From Cercis canadensis (Eukaryota; Streptophyta; Magnoliopsida; Fabales; Fabaceae): 64,000 nucleotides of DNA. Of the stretch, positions 12,809 to 25,254 are shown one piece after another; the stretch's first letter is position 1; each line of letters starts with the position of its first letter. The stretch lies in contig QAOA01002417.1 of assembly GCA_003255065.1 (NCBI GenBank), positions 1,312,122-1,376,121 on the forward strand, given 5' to 3'. The translations under genes and the position numbers were made by a program. Below the pieces are notes generated by a model that did not search any database, was not told the origin of the DNA, and saw only the letters and a list, made by a program, of their open reading frames with translations.

Positions 12809-13155
12809 ATGGTCAAATTTTCAATAAGTAATGCCAGATATACTTACATACATGATAAAAAATATCCCTCTGAAGCAGTTGACGTACACCATATAGTTGT
12901 GAGGAAGAGTGGTGCAAAACATATCTTTGTATATATCTCGGCACTTCTTGTATTAGCATCTGCCTTTTATCTACATGTGCTCAAGGTATGCCTTCCAAAA
13001 TTTTTGTTTCTTCTATAAAGATTGTATGTGCAGATGTGCATTTTCAAACTCAATTTCTAGGATTTTGTTCTCTTCTGTGTATCTGGTCATTTCATATTAT
13101 TTGCAAATTAAATTTGTCTGCATGCATTAGTACCTTAGCTTCTAACTGCCTAGCC

Positions 13156-13194
<39 letters not shown>

Positions 13195-14351
13195 ATTGTG
13201 TTTTTTCCAGAAGATGGAATCTAGTGCACAAAACGAATATTTTCATGCCTATCATTAAATGGATATCTTAATTCTTACACTGACTTTGAGATTTTGACCT
13301 GATTTTATGTTCAATAAGTACTTTTAGCTTCCCCTCCCTCCCTTTTACTTGATATTATTTAACATCAAACCCTACTATGAACAGGAGAAATCAATTACAG
13401 TTGTATATTACAGCCTGCTTTTTGACATATTTCTTGTCAAGTTGTTACTTCGGAAGCCTGTTGAGAGAGGTGAGGACTTACTAATGGGGCTTATGGTGCT
13501 CTAGAAGGTTAATTATTTTTCTTTTGGTAACCAGGTAGAATAAATCGTCTAACATTTCATTTCAATTTTGGAAAAACTTTTCACACACAGAGTCTGTTGT
13601 GATTATGCCAGCTTTTGGAGTACAGCTTGAGACTCACTATATGAGGTAATGCTTTTTATTAATTGTTTTTCCAGTTAAGACTTAACTTCTTGTAAAGTGC
13701 GTATTTAAAGCCTAATGTAGAAAGTATATAATTTTTAGTGTACTTGATCATTATTGTAGTTCCCTAATGTGCATCAGACATGGGTTTTCTAATCGCATGA
13801 TGGGTTTAGATAATTTAACAAGTTTCCAACATATGCTTATTAACATTAATCTTTTTTATCTTTTCCCCTTTGTTATAGTGGAAAAGTCAACCGTTGCTTT
13901 GTTCCTATTGACAAGATTCTGAAACCTGTTCTACTGGAATGTGTGACACCAGTGACTTGTTACTGGACCCTATCCTTGATTATTCGTGGGGAATCAGAAT
14001 TGCTGTTAGTTTTTAAGGTAAAATCATCATTCTTTGCATTATTTTTAAATTTCTAAACAGCTTCCATACCACCTGGTATGGGAAGCATATTGAAGATGGA
14101 AGCAACATATATTGTATTTTGAAGGCTAAACAAGTTAAACTGGGTTAGTAATCACCCAAAGGCAGTTATTAAAAACACTATTGTTCACTTAGGTTATTTG
14201 AAGTTTCTTATCTACTGTCTGAAGAAATTCTGATTGTGTTTTCCAGAACTTGCGTCCACCAGTGAAAATGTTGGTCCAAGTCTGGAAGGCCCTGTGTGCT
14301 GCAACTGGTAGTAAAGAAGGCTTGGATACATGCACGGTTGATAATGGATAG
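12809..14351 (+). CDS. PIG-H, GPI-GlcNAc transferase subunit H
   Basis: Predicted 186 aa from exons 12809-12985, 13385-13469, 13591-13645, 13879-14017 and 14247-14351, all GT-AG and in frame. PIG-H is a small membrane subunit of the ER complex that moves GlcNAc from UDP-GlcNAc to phosphatidylinositol, the first step of GPI-anchor synthesis. Residues about 37-58 (IFVYISALLVLASAFYLHVL) and the following SITVVYYSLLFDIFLVKLLL segment form the hydrophobic hairpin. The PIG-H domain follows, with ESVVIMPAFGVQLET and FVPIDKILKPVLLE. Length fits the family (about 180-190 aa). The start is the first ATG in this frame: the frame is open for 12 codons upstream in the same exon, but across the splice there is a stop with no ATG. 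A uORF ends 2 nt before it. Confidence 0.9.
13159..13192 (+). repeat. (GA)n microsatellite in PIG-H intron
   Basis: About 17 uninterrupted GA units lie within the intron between the first two PIG-H coding exons. The run is likely length-variable. Confidence 0.9.
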
Positions 14352-15796
14352 TTATGGTTATACTGGTTCAGGAGCTTTGATATATCTCAACTTAATAGTT
14401 TGGGATATATACACATTCATTAACAGCATTGCTAAGGTGTCAATTAGAGGCGCATTGGCCATTTCACATTTTTTTTCTGCAAGTCAGATATGTAGAGAAA
14501 TTTAGGAATTGTATCAACATATAGGATTGTCACAACATCCCAATTTTTTTTTGTATAAAAAAAGTGGCTTGCATAGGCCTGGATGGTTTGTGGTTGGGCT
14601 GCACGTTTGTGATGTATCTTTCATGCAGGTTATGTTTCCTAAGAGCGTGTTTGTATAGCATTTTTAAGTTGCATTATTACACGAAATGCATTTTGTCTTC
14701 ACATTGAGGTGTCAGAAAGGCAGCTATAAAGGGCATTTTTCAAAAATTAATTCTGAAAATTATGCTGGACAGTCAGGATCTTTAAGAGGTGATTTGTTAC
14801 TTTTGAAGATTTTCTTTACAATTTCATATTTTCTTAACTTGAAGTATTAGCAGAATAAATAGCTGATGTAATGCATTTAAGTAATGGATTGTTAAATCAA
14901 TGAATCCACACTTTGTCTGGAGGTTCAGACTGACCGTGTCCTACCCCCTTCCTCCTCCCTACTTATGTTTGGTGCAAGCTTGTTGACAGATTACTAGCTC
15001 ACCCCAGGTATTTCAGGATCAAATTTGTAGTACTTTTCCTAATGACTGTTCTCATTTTTTGCAGCGTTTATTTGTTTCAATATATTACAGTTTTATTATT
15101 TCAGTCACCATTTAGTTGTGATTTTACATATTTGAGTTACTAAAATGATTGCTACCCCGGTCATCTTGGATAGCAAATATTAATCCATGTTGACAAAAGA
15201 GTCACAGAAAGTTAATTAAAATATAAATCTGCAGAAAATGACCTTAGCTTCCACCTTGATACAGAGGTTTTATAATCTCTTTTTTCCTGATTCTTTGTAA
15301 AATTACAACTAGACATTATAAAGCAGTTTTTCCCAGCTTAATTAATACCTAGGTCTCACGATGTTCATTGATTTCCAGCATATTATCATGTCGAGAACTG
15401 GTTTGCCAGTTCCCTGCATTCATAATTTAACCAACAGGCTTATACAGTGATCTGATGTCCTCCTTTGCAAGCCCTTCATGTAAATCTTCATTCTTCCATT
15501 CCTACGTCACAAGACTAGCGGCTCAAACCAAATGAAAGCAGGGACGTAACTGTAATGTGAACCCTGATGTTTAACATATTTACAAATTAAACTAGAACCA
15601 GGAAGTCATTTGCTACGTGCAATGATGTTATCTAGTGATATCCATATAAGCACTATACAACATCGCTATCTACCATCATTATTACGGCTTCAAACTTTGC
15701 TGTACACTCAGATTACAAAAATTGACTTCCCAGTGAAGTATGAAATCTGTCAAACTAAGGTCATCAAAAAAGTTGGTGAACAATTTTGGTTTCTTC
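14352..15796. other. Convergent spacer between PIG-H and MLH3
   Basis: This holds the 3' flanks of two genes that face each other. It is AT-rich and has no frame or RNA gene that I recognise. Confidence 0.6.
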
Positions 15797-18700
15797 TCAA
15801 CAGTGTCTTCCAGCAGAGCATAAACGCTGTGCAGCACGTTCAACACAGACTTTATGCCTGCGTAAGCTGTGCCACTCATAGTTTGAGCAATCATTCATTA
15901 GCCCGAGCTTGGCTATCTGACTATGCAGCGCCTCCAAGTTGACTAGAGGGACGGTTGTTGGCCGCCCATGAGCACACTGCACATCAAATTCCTTAGATTT
16001 TGTCACGGAGGTTCCCTTTCTTCTCAATGCATGCACATACATGGAAACATATATAAGATCTTACTTGGAAACAAAGTGATGTATGCTTTAGCTCTTCAAC
16101 AAGAAGGGAACATTCTGATGGTAGCAAGGAGTCCCCAAACATAATTGCACCTTCACAATTAAGTATTCATAATATTAATATTAAAGAATATCAGTGATGA
16201 CTGCACGCGAGAAACACTCCCCCCAACGAAAAAAAAAAAAAAAATCTCCCCAAAATTGAGGAAACTAACATAGAGGATAAAGAGGTTCCCAGATGGAAAT
16301 TTTTGCACATGTTATTGATAAAAAAAACAATAATTTTATGGATGTTCCTGGAGTGGTGAGATATTTATATTAATAATGCAAATCTATATAGGAATAGGCA
16401 TTCTCAATTTTGAACTCAACCCATTTAAAATTAAGACTTAACCCATATAAAATTAGACTATAACTTGAATTTTGATGCTTGTTTAAAATTGAGCTTTTTT
16501 TTTTTTGACCTGACACTGTTTAGGCTGGCCCATTTAGTCATTGGGTCAGCTCAATTATTTTAATTATTTTTTTTTTATTTTAAAAATAATATTTAATTCA
16601 AAAAATAATACTAATTGAGCCGGCGCGTTTATATATAAGGCCAAACCCAGACCTAAAAAATTAGGCTTAATTAAATTTGAGCTTTTCGGCCGGCCGATTG
16701 ACAAATGCTATTAAGCCATTATCATCGGGACAGCAAAGGTGTCCAAATAGAATCCTCTGCCTCTTTAAGGAAAAGGTCCTTCAATATGCAGGAGATGTAA
16801 GCCGCTAAGGCCTTTCTAAACTCCTGAGCATGAAATTGCTGTGACTAGTGTGACACTAAGCACATACCTCTGCACGCTTTCAAATTTAGGACTCGTATAA
16901 CAGAAAGTGGCATTGTTGATGATCCATCCGTGTCAGCAAGCTAAAGGTAAAAACAAAAAGAAAGTTGAAACATGTATCTCACCTGCTGAAGACAACCAAA
17001 AAGACTAGAAAGGGTTCCGATAAGAAGGAATTATATATATCACCTGCTGAAGAAATTCCAAAAGATCAACATCATTTAATTTGACACCTAAAATGCAGGG
17101 TACCTGCAAGTATTTATAAAGTAATCAACATCAATAATGTAAAAAGCATGCAAGACATATAGCATTGGTTGCACATTAGGTCGACAATAAAGTAGACTAT
17201 AATAATCTATAGAAATTCATATTCTCATTTTTCAGCAAGAAAACTAAGTTAAATAAAAAAATGAAAATAAAAAATTAGAGGGGATAGTGTTTCACCGCAA
17301 TAAGTGTGACGACCATCGGCTGCCTGTTGAGAATTTCCAAATTCCTGCCAAGGCAGTCAAGATTATGAACTTGAAGAACCGGAATAACAAAATGAATGGC
17401 ATAACAGATCACTCTACCATATAATTTGAGCGCAAACCATAACTTTAGCGATTAAGAATCTTTCACAATCTCAGATGAAGAAAAAAGGATGTTAGACATT
17501 GTTTATCTTGGCTCATTACCACGATAATAAGAATTTGACTATTAAATATCTTCTGACATCATTTATCAAGCATTAAAGTTCCGCTAGATAAGCATACCTT
17601 CTAAAGGACTTTGAATCTTGAGCATGAATGTTGCAGATCCAGCCCCAATCTTTAATCTGTTCAGCATAATTATGCAGTAGTTGATAGCCTATCTCTGGCA
17701 GCACCTGCATCATGCATCATTCTAACATAAAAATCTTACAACTCAACATTGCATAACTGACAGTCTCAAGACAGATCCTCTCATGAGATAGGAAGCATAC
17801 CAATTCTTTTTCAGCATCTAGATAGGTTATTGTCTTCGCTTCTCCTGATAATACCTAAGTATTCAACTGATTTTGTAAGCCATAATGGAGGAATATTTCT
17901 TACATATTCAAAATGAACAAGCTTACCTTTTGACGCAGTTCTTCCAGTCTGATTCTTTCATCTGCAGCATGCTGTAGAAAAGAACTACTGTTAATGTATT
18001 TCACAAAACTTCCCTAACGAGAGGTCCTCTCTCTCTGTGAAAGTGTGTACGTATGTGTTTGTTTGTGGGTTTGTTAAAAAATGTGCATGTAACCAGGAAA
18101 TATGCTTGCATAAAAGATGTAAAGGCAAGTATCTAGGCAGTAAACTACAGTCTTTCTGAGTAAAAGTATATACAAGTATGTATGTAGATCGAGGGCCCAG
18201 CTGAAGGATAGAAGCAATTGTGTGACTTCTAATAGAATTCATGGCCAATTGTATTTTCTTACTATCATACTCAGTTTCTGCATTGTCCTATCAAGACCAC
18301 AATTCGTGTCACCTACAATACAAATTCAACCATAATGCATTGAGGTGCAATAGACAGACCTGATCTATAATAGCAAGGGTTCTGCCAGCCACAATTGGGA
18401 TGAATTTCTTATCCACTTGATGGAGAACTTTGGCATTCTCAAGGGAGTTCTTACTGATAGTTTCAGGTATCAATGAATCACCAGCAAAATGCAAGAACCC
18501 AGAAGAGATGTCAAGTATATTACTTTGAGTTTGAGTATCGAGCATATTATCATTCTTCTGCACAAATATAGCACTTGCTAGTCAGATCACACAGTTGACT
18601 TGCAACCTAACAACTGTCTCATTTGCAAGAAAACAGGCCTCTAATGATTGGTAACTTAACTGGAAGTTGAGGAGAGCAGTTTCTCCATTTGGTCCTGTAA

Positions 18701-21700
18701 TCAATGGAATCTGGCACATTGTTTAGGGTCAAGTATGAAATATGAGATATCATGGGTTTAACAACACATTAACAATTCAAAAATAAGATATATCTTTTAA
18801 CAAGTGTTCAATTATTGATTAAAAGAAATATAGAAAACAATTAATCACAACCATAACTGAATTAAAGTGCCAAAAAACTCTTCCAGTTCAGAGGGTAATA
18901 GAAATTGAAAAATCTGACACAATTTCTGGCCTTTGGTTTTGGTGGAAATAGCTAAACAATCAATAGAAGCTTCCAGGTCTTGCTAATTCTTTACAGAACA
19001 CTTAGTTAGTTCTAAAGTAACTTCTCATTTTGATGTTCAAAATATCACTCAAGATAAACTAAAGATAAGCAACCCACTCAACTCTAGGTCTTTTTGGTTC
19101 ACTTCAAATTAAAGCTGGGCCATATTGAACATGGTTTTGAGTCAAAACTGAGGTCTCAAATGAGTTCATCCTGTCAGAGAAAACGTTTTACTAACATATT
19201 GGCTTCACCTTTAAATGGTGTACTACTTTGGATGTTGAAATTTTGAAAATTGTCAAACTCTCTAATTGTATTAACCTCCATATCTGCCATGACATCTGGC
19301 CTCTGTTTCATATTAGGTCTACAATCAAGACAAAAACACACAAGGGTCAGTGAGAATTTATTCCTAACAGAACACCTATTAGAGTAAGGGGACATAAGAG
19401 AATATCCTACATGATTTTTGGCAATGACTGCTCCTCAGTGCTTGGCTGAAGTGCACCAGAAGATTGTTTGGGATGCTTAAACTCATCAGCTTCTGCAGAT
19501 TCAAAAGCATCAGTGCAACTTTTTTTGATTGAAAAATGTTAAATTGGATGAAGGGGGAAAGGGGAAAAAAGGGAAGAAAATGGAAAACCTCCATGATTTA
19601 GGGCACGGTTGTATGTTTGACCAGTAGGTGTTCTAGCTATCAACGTTGAAGGTTGATTTGAAGAAACAAATCGTCTTTTGCTTCTATAAAATGGAGGAGC
19701 TGAAAAGCTTCTTCTACATCTTTCATGTTTCTTTTCAAAAGCTGAATGTCTAAAATGATCCCTTCTGCCTCTGTTCTTGCCAAGTCTCTGGTAGTTTTCT
19801 CTACATGACTCTAGACACAACCAATCTGACTCGTAAGTTGAAATATCTGACCATTTGGTAGAATATATATCACTGCAATCAGGCTGGTCAACAAATCCGT
19901 AGAATATTTTACTAGGATCAGCAGGACAGCCAAAATCAAATCCAGTCTTTGCAAAACTTGAGGAGCAGTGGTCTTGGCTGGAGATCCTCGATCTCTTGTA
20001 ACTGAAGTTGCATTCATTTTCTTCATCATCAAGAAGTTTCATATAGGGATCCATTTTATAGTATCTAGGCATTCCTTCAATATCATTGTTATCAGACATA
20101 TGATCAACATCCCATGCAGTGGCTAGGGATAAGGGTTCAGGGTAAACAGAGTACCGTTCTGAATCCAATAACTGATGATCAGACCCAGGGCCTCCCATTT
20201 GTGCAGCTGAATAGCATGAATCTAAAGGGAGAAATTTTTCTTCAGCAAATGCTCTTGAGAGAATATCAGAATCTCTAAACATGTTAAATTCTTTGACAAC
20301 TACTGGACAAGTATGGGCAAGTAAACCCTCACCACTGCCACAATCCACCCCCAGATTTTGCTTGCTCATAAAGCTATCACTTAGGAATTCATTTTCATCA
20401 TTTACAAACAAGGCCTTCTCATGCAGGACACTTCCTTGTCTAGAACAGCTCTTCAGAAAAGGCATTTGAGTATTCCCGTTGATCTTTAAATCATTACAGA
20501 GCTCATGACTGTCATAAACTAAAGCACCTTCAGATGACTTATTGATCACATCAGTATCAAGTTTAATGAATTTATTTCCATGTGAAGAACTTGGTGCATT
20601 AAATGCTGCATTGTCTTTGAAACTTTCTTCAGCAGCAAATTTACCATCCAAGAAATAATCTTCTTCAGATAAACCATTGATATCATGCATCCACAGTCCA
20701 TTGTGCTTTTTAGTCACAGTGGACATGCATTTGGCATATGAGCCATCCAATGAATTACTAGAGTAACTAGTCTGACAAAGAAAGTCTCTCTTAACTTGCT
20801 CTTTGAACTTCTCAGTACCCTTATGCAAGTAACCAACAGAGGTTCTAAGATCTTCATGGTCAGATAGTTGATAGTTGTCTTCAGTTAGTTTGTCTGAAGT
20901 GGAAGAGAAAATGTCAAGGCAATCCGTACCATTTTGATTTCTACAATTTGACATATCTGCACCAAAGAAACCTGATAAGCAACGATTTCAAATGTAGAAA
21001 ACCAAATACACTCGACATTATCCATTGTAGCTTAAGGTGTGTTATTTTCCCTAAGATAAATACGTTCTTGGTTAAGGTGTGTTATTTTTAACTTACATAT
21101 AGAAGAAAAAGAAACGTTCAAAAAAATGAACTGATCAGACTTGATTGATATGGAAGAAAGCTGTTTGACCAACAAAATTAAAAACTTTACCTCCTTCTGA
21201 TGAAATCATATCACCTGTCTTCCGAAGCTGATCTGCTTGTATCATGTAAGTGGCATGATTGGAGGACTCTCCTACAAGCATCTTAGATGTTAATTCAAGC
21301 ATATGAACCAGTAAGTCATTACATCAAATAACAATAAAAAGCCAGTGTCAGGGACTCAGGGTATACCATGAGGTATACTTTCCTCCCAGAATTGTTTGAT
21401 GGCCTTCTCAATGAAATTCAGTATTGGAGTCCAATCCTGAAAAATTGGACAAAAGGTAGAATATTTTTAAAAAAATCGATTTCCAAGTAGCGCACCTACT
21501 ATGTTGGGATAAAATGAGTCAAAACAAAACAATAATACAGAAAAATATATTATTAACTGTCCCCCATTGGAGTCAGCTTACAACATCCAGAGTAAATGAA
21601 CAATTAAATAAGCCTGGATCTAAACTGAAGACATCCTACAGAACATAAATTTTGGACATTGAGCGAAGGAGTTGGATTGGCACTATAAATTAGTGGTATG

Positions 21701-24700
21701 CAAGGACAACTCATTATTAACTGAGGGGTTAAGATAGATTATGATTCACAATAAGGGAAGCCAAAGACACTACCTTGAATTGAACAGAAGTCTTTGATGG
21801 CTCAAATGTCACATCATAGAGAGACCGTGGGCAAGTTAAATTCAAGATATAAGCTGGACATGCTTGAGATCTAGTTCTCTTCTTGTTTTGGAACCCGTTA
21901 TCAGCATTCCATGAGTCGAGCTGCTCAATCCTAATAGCCAATTGACTCAGAAGCTTATGAATTGGGCCTTTGCAAACAAACTGTGAGTTAATATCTGAGC
22001 ATGTTAAGGTCAAAAGTGCAAATGTATAAAGCCTTTGATTCTTGTCAAACCTCAAGACATCCACTCTAAACCCCTATCATATTATCTGAAATTGTAAACT
22101 CACATGGATACAGACATACTGCAAGGCCTGCAACATCAAAAGTATTGAAGGGAGGGAATAAAGAAAGGTATTAGAAAGATATTATATATATGGTAAGATA
22201 AAATAGATAGTTGAATTTTATATCATAAACATGAATCACCTTCAAGGAAAAACTATTGCAGGGACCGGATATGTATCCACATAGCTTTATGGTATCATCC
22301 TGAACTTGTAATTCATGAAGAGAGATTGAAACCTCAACCCCAAAGCCACTGGATAGAAGTGACAGGGGAGAAGAAGAAGAATGTGTGCAAAGAAGTTCAG
22401 CCTCACTGCAAATAGGGTATCAGAAAATATTATTAAACTATGAAAAGAAAATAAACTTATAAGTTTGCAGGGAACAAACCTTTCAATATCAACAACTTTG
22501 TACAATATATTTGGACGCACAAGCGCAAGCCGCAGCACACATTTCTTGACTGATTCTAGTACCTTCTTTAGGCTTCCAATTCAGCAATGTAATCCATCAG
22601 TCATTCCATTTTTTTGGAAACAGAGTGACAGTTTCATATGAGGTAACTAAGACTTTCACAAAAACATCAAAAGTATGGTGAGGTGATAAGAAAAGCAACC
22701 TGGATTGCATATATTTCCTCCGAACTGGCTGGTTGTAAAATAAATCACGGACAACAACTGAAAGGTATAAGGAATGAATTTATTGTGTGAAGTAATTAGA
22801 GTGAATGATACAACAAGAGTCATCATGTAAAAAGCAATTTTTAGTCACAATAGCACAATGAATTATAGAACGAGTATTGCCCAATTTGGAAGAGAAACTA
22901 GAGGAGGAAAAATTTAATTGCAAAAGAAAGAAAGAAAGAATAGAATCTCAAGTGGGCAGGGGAGAAGAATTAAGTCAAATCAACTCATCAATCTAGTGAA
23001 AAATTTCCCCACCAATGGCAATCAATGGTCCTAATATAATTCACATTTAATCAAGGAAATTTTCTTAGCAAGCAACTATGCCCACTCACTCCTATCCAAC
23101 ACTGAATTAATATTGGGGAATATCAATGCATTCCAGTCACCACATTTGATTTAACACCAAGACGTGCAATCCTGGAGCATTAGTTGAGTTGTCCAACAAA
23201 CTAGATCTTACAATATGCCAGAACAGGCAATTGATTAACAAAATCTACAATACTTTGGTGAGGATGTGCTTTCAGGAAATACTATGTCTGCAAACCCTGC
23301 TTAATACATGACATAAATACCTTCCTCCCAAACCTATTCTTCAGTTACTAGATTGTCTATTGCATTAGCCAATATAAAATATTTAACTAAAATAATGCTT
23401 TATATACGTAGTGCAGGAAATCGATAGAAAAAAGAATGAGAAAGAAATGATAATACAATAATCCTGAGATCCTGATTAGCACAAATTCATGGCCCGAAAG
23501 ACACAAAGGGAAAAAATGTGTCAGAAAAGCATTTCCATGTTTCTCTATATCCCATAATTTCAAGTAAGAAGCATGTTATTCTAGGGAAGGTTGAATAGCA
23601 TCTGAGTAGTGTGTATTTATACGTGTCAGACCTGATATAAACAGAAATATAGAAACCATCATCCCTCAGATACACTGAAATTATTATTACCTGTGGTGCC
23701 CACTTCCTTTCTTTCATCATCTATACCAAGATATAAGCATTTGCAACCCTGCATTAAATATAGAAAAATTAACCTGAACAAGCTTTGCATCGATAGCAGC
23801 TATATTATGCACCTGGACAAAACAGTATGGATGAACAAATAGGAGGAAATTATCCACACCTTCAGTACTTTGCGATATCCATTTGGAATTCCATAAGTTC
23901 TTGTCACTATTTCCAACAAAGAGACTTCAGAAATGGAAGCTAAAGCTTCTCCCCGGAAACCAAAGCTTCCACTAGTGGCATCCAGATCAGCCAAATTAAG
24001 GAATTTTGATGTCGCTGCTTGTACAATATATACATCACATAATCACAGGCAACAGGAGAACTCAAATTCATATAAGATAAACAAGGTTTCTTTTGCATCA
24101 TTGTTTCTCAAATGAACATGTGCAATTTACATTCACCTGTTGTATTCTATAATTCATGATAACCTGAAATAATCTAGTCTTCAATTTTTACTCATCATAC
24201 TTCTCATTTAATATAGCCAATTAAGGCCCACTCTTCATAGACTTTTAGACATTGGGTTTAACACACTGCAACAGACTGCATCTGAGTAATCAGATAACTT
24301 TATCAACTACTATGCTTGAAGCAAAAGAAATGACGAACTCTCTTAATACAATGTGAACAGTTGACTTGAGTAACAACAGCACATATGATGATTTGAATAA
24401 AAATATGAAAGTAATTAAGTTAGTTTGATAACCTATTATTTACCTCCACAAAATAAATTCAAAGGCATGACTAATAGGGTCACTTGAGCCATCTAGCTTA
24501 GTCTATGAAAAGAAAAAAAAAAAAAAAACNAAAAAAAAAAAAAAAAAAACCTTATCTTGCAAACACGGCCTATTAACCAGTAAACCTCAAAAAAACAAAA
24601 AAAGTATATTTTGGTTATCCTACAATCACCATATATTAGTTACTAGAGAAAAATTATAATGACCAGAGCCTAAGACCACTTCATTTATAAAAGGACTACC

Positions 24701-25254
24701 AAAAAAGAGATTCCGAAGGTACATGCATCAATCAGCAACAAGTATGACTGGTAGGACAAAAGAGGAAAATAATGACCAAATATGTACCATATCTTTCTCC
24801 CACCAATACCAGTCCATCTCGAGTGATACCAGCTCCTACAAATACAGTTATTTGTATGCATAAAGATGGATGACAGCAGAATGGGCCATATAGTTTCAAC
24901 TTTCAAGCCCGAAAAGATCAAATCGACATTTCTCAGGAAAAATTATTACCATCGTCTACTACTTTTATATAACAGCTTCCAACACTAACAAATACTGATA
25001 CCTGAAACAAATATAGCAGACAATTCTAAGATTTCGATTTTGCTTTAACGGAATATATAATAAAGAATTCAGAAATGTAGAAAACCTTGGAAACCCCTGT
25101 ACTTGACTAAACATAAGGCAGATATTACCTTTCTTGCGCCAGCATCCAGACTATTGAAAACAAGTTCTTCCACGACCCGTGTCAAGTCGAATAAGAAAAT
25201 GCCAGAGCGCACTGAACTACGAACAGACTCTGACAAAGGCCTTATGCTCGTCAT
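15797..25254 (-). CDS. MLH3, MutL-homologue mismatch repair/meiotic crossover protein
   Basis: Predicted 1201 aa from 25 exons. In transcript order: 25254-25129, 25001-24950, 24835-24788, 24014-23860, 23748-23691, 22757-22700, 22572-22480, 22405-22240, 22127-22112, 21994-21774, 21436-21367, 21271-21191, 20956-19589, 19492-19411, 19318-19209, 18710-18661, 18557-18360, 17971-17927, 17854-17801, 17704-17598, 17344-17296, 17103-17044, 16940-16868, 16150-16065 and 15976-15797. All junctions are GT-AG and phases agree throughout. The N-terminal GHKL ATPase shows E30/N34 (EELVFNSLDAGA), DDGAGI at 58-63 and GFRGEAL at 94-100. A poorly conserved linker fills the 1.37-kb exon. The C-terminal endonuclease motif DQHAADERIRLE (983-994) fits DQHA(X)2E(X)4E, and CAHGRP begins at 1143. 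MLH3 pairs with MLH1 in meiotic crossover resolution and in mismatch repair. The active-site residues are intact, so the gene looks functional. Length is close to Arabidopsis MLH3. Confidence 0.95.
16385..16700. mobile_element. Unclassified dispersed insertion in an MLH3 intron
   Basis: This block in the intron 16151-16867 is rich in 'aacccatttaaaatt', 'ggctggcccattt' and 'gagccggcgcg' motifs. Such sequence recurs in non-autonomous plant repeats. No terminal repeats or target duplications are clear, so the class stays open. Confidence 0.35.
22112..22127 (-). other. 16-nt microexon of MLH3
   Basis: GCCTTGCAGTATGTCT lies between acceptor gttgcag and donor gtatcc. It encodes ALQYV plus the first base of the next codon. 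Joined to the next exon it gives QYVYINSQFVCKGPIHKLL, which aligns without a gap to the MutL segment QFVFVNKRLVLRTKLHKLI. Reading through the donor meets a stop within 17 codons. Confidence 0.75.
24530..24530. other. Single N inside a poly-A run
   Basis: One N interrupts a run of about 35 A residues in the third MLH3 intron. It probably marks a sequencing or assembly join; see the other three at 30301, 41685 and 52948. Confidence 0.9.

Noticed and set aside
16981-17055. CACCTGCTGAAG repeated near an MLH3 splice site
   Set aside because: The copy at 17041 is the genuine exon edge; the one near 16980 lacks coding similarity, so it is likely coincidence or a short local duplication.
18661-18694. 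Shorter MLH3 exon starting at GACCAAATGG
   Set aside because: It breaks the frame into the next exon; using the acceptor 16 nt upstream (18710) restores phase and gives a continuous protein.
19505-19540. Acceptor after the AAAAAAAG run for the exon following the large MLH3 exon
   Set aside because: It would put the exon in the wrong frame; the acceptor ctgcag at 19493-19498 fits both phases.
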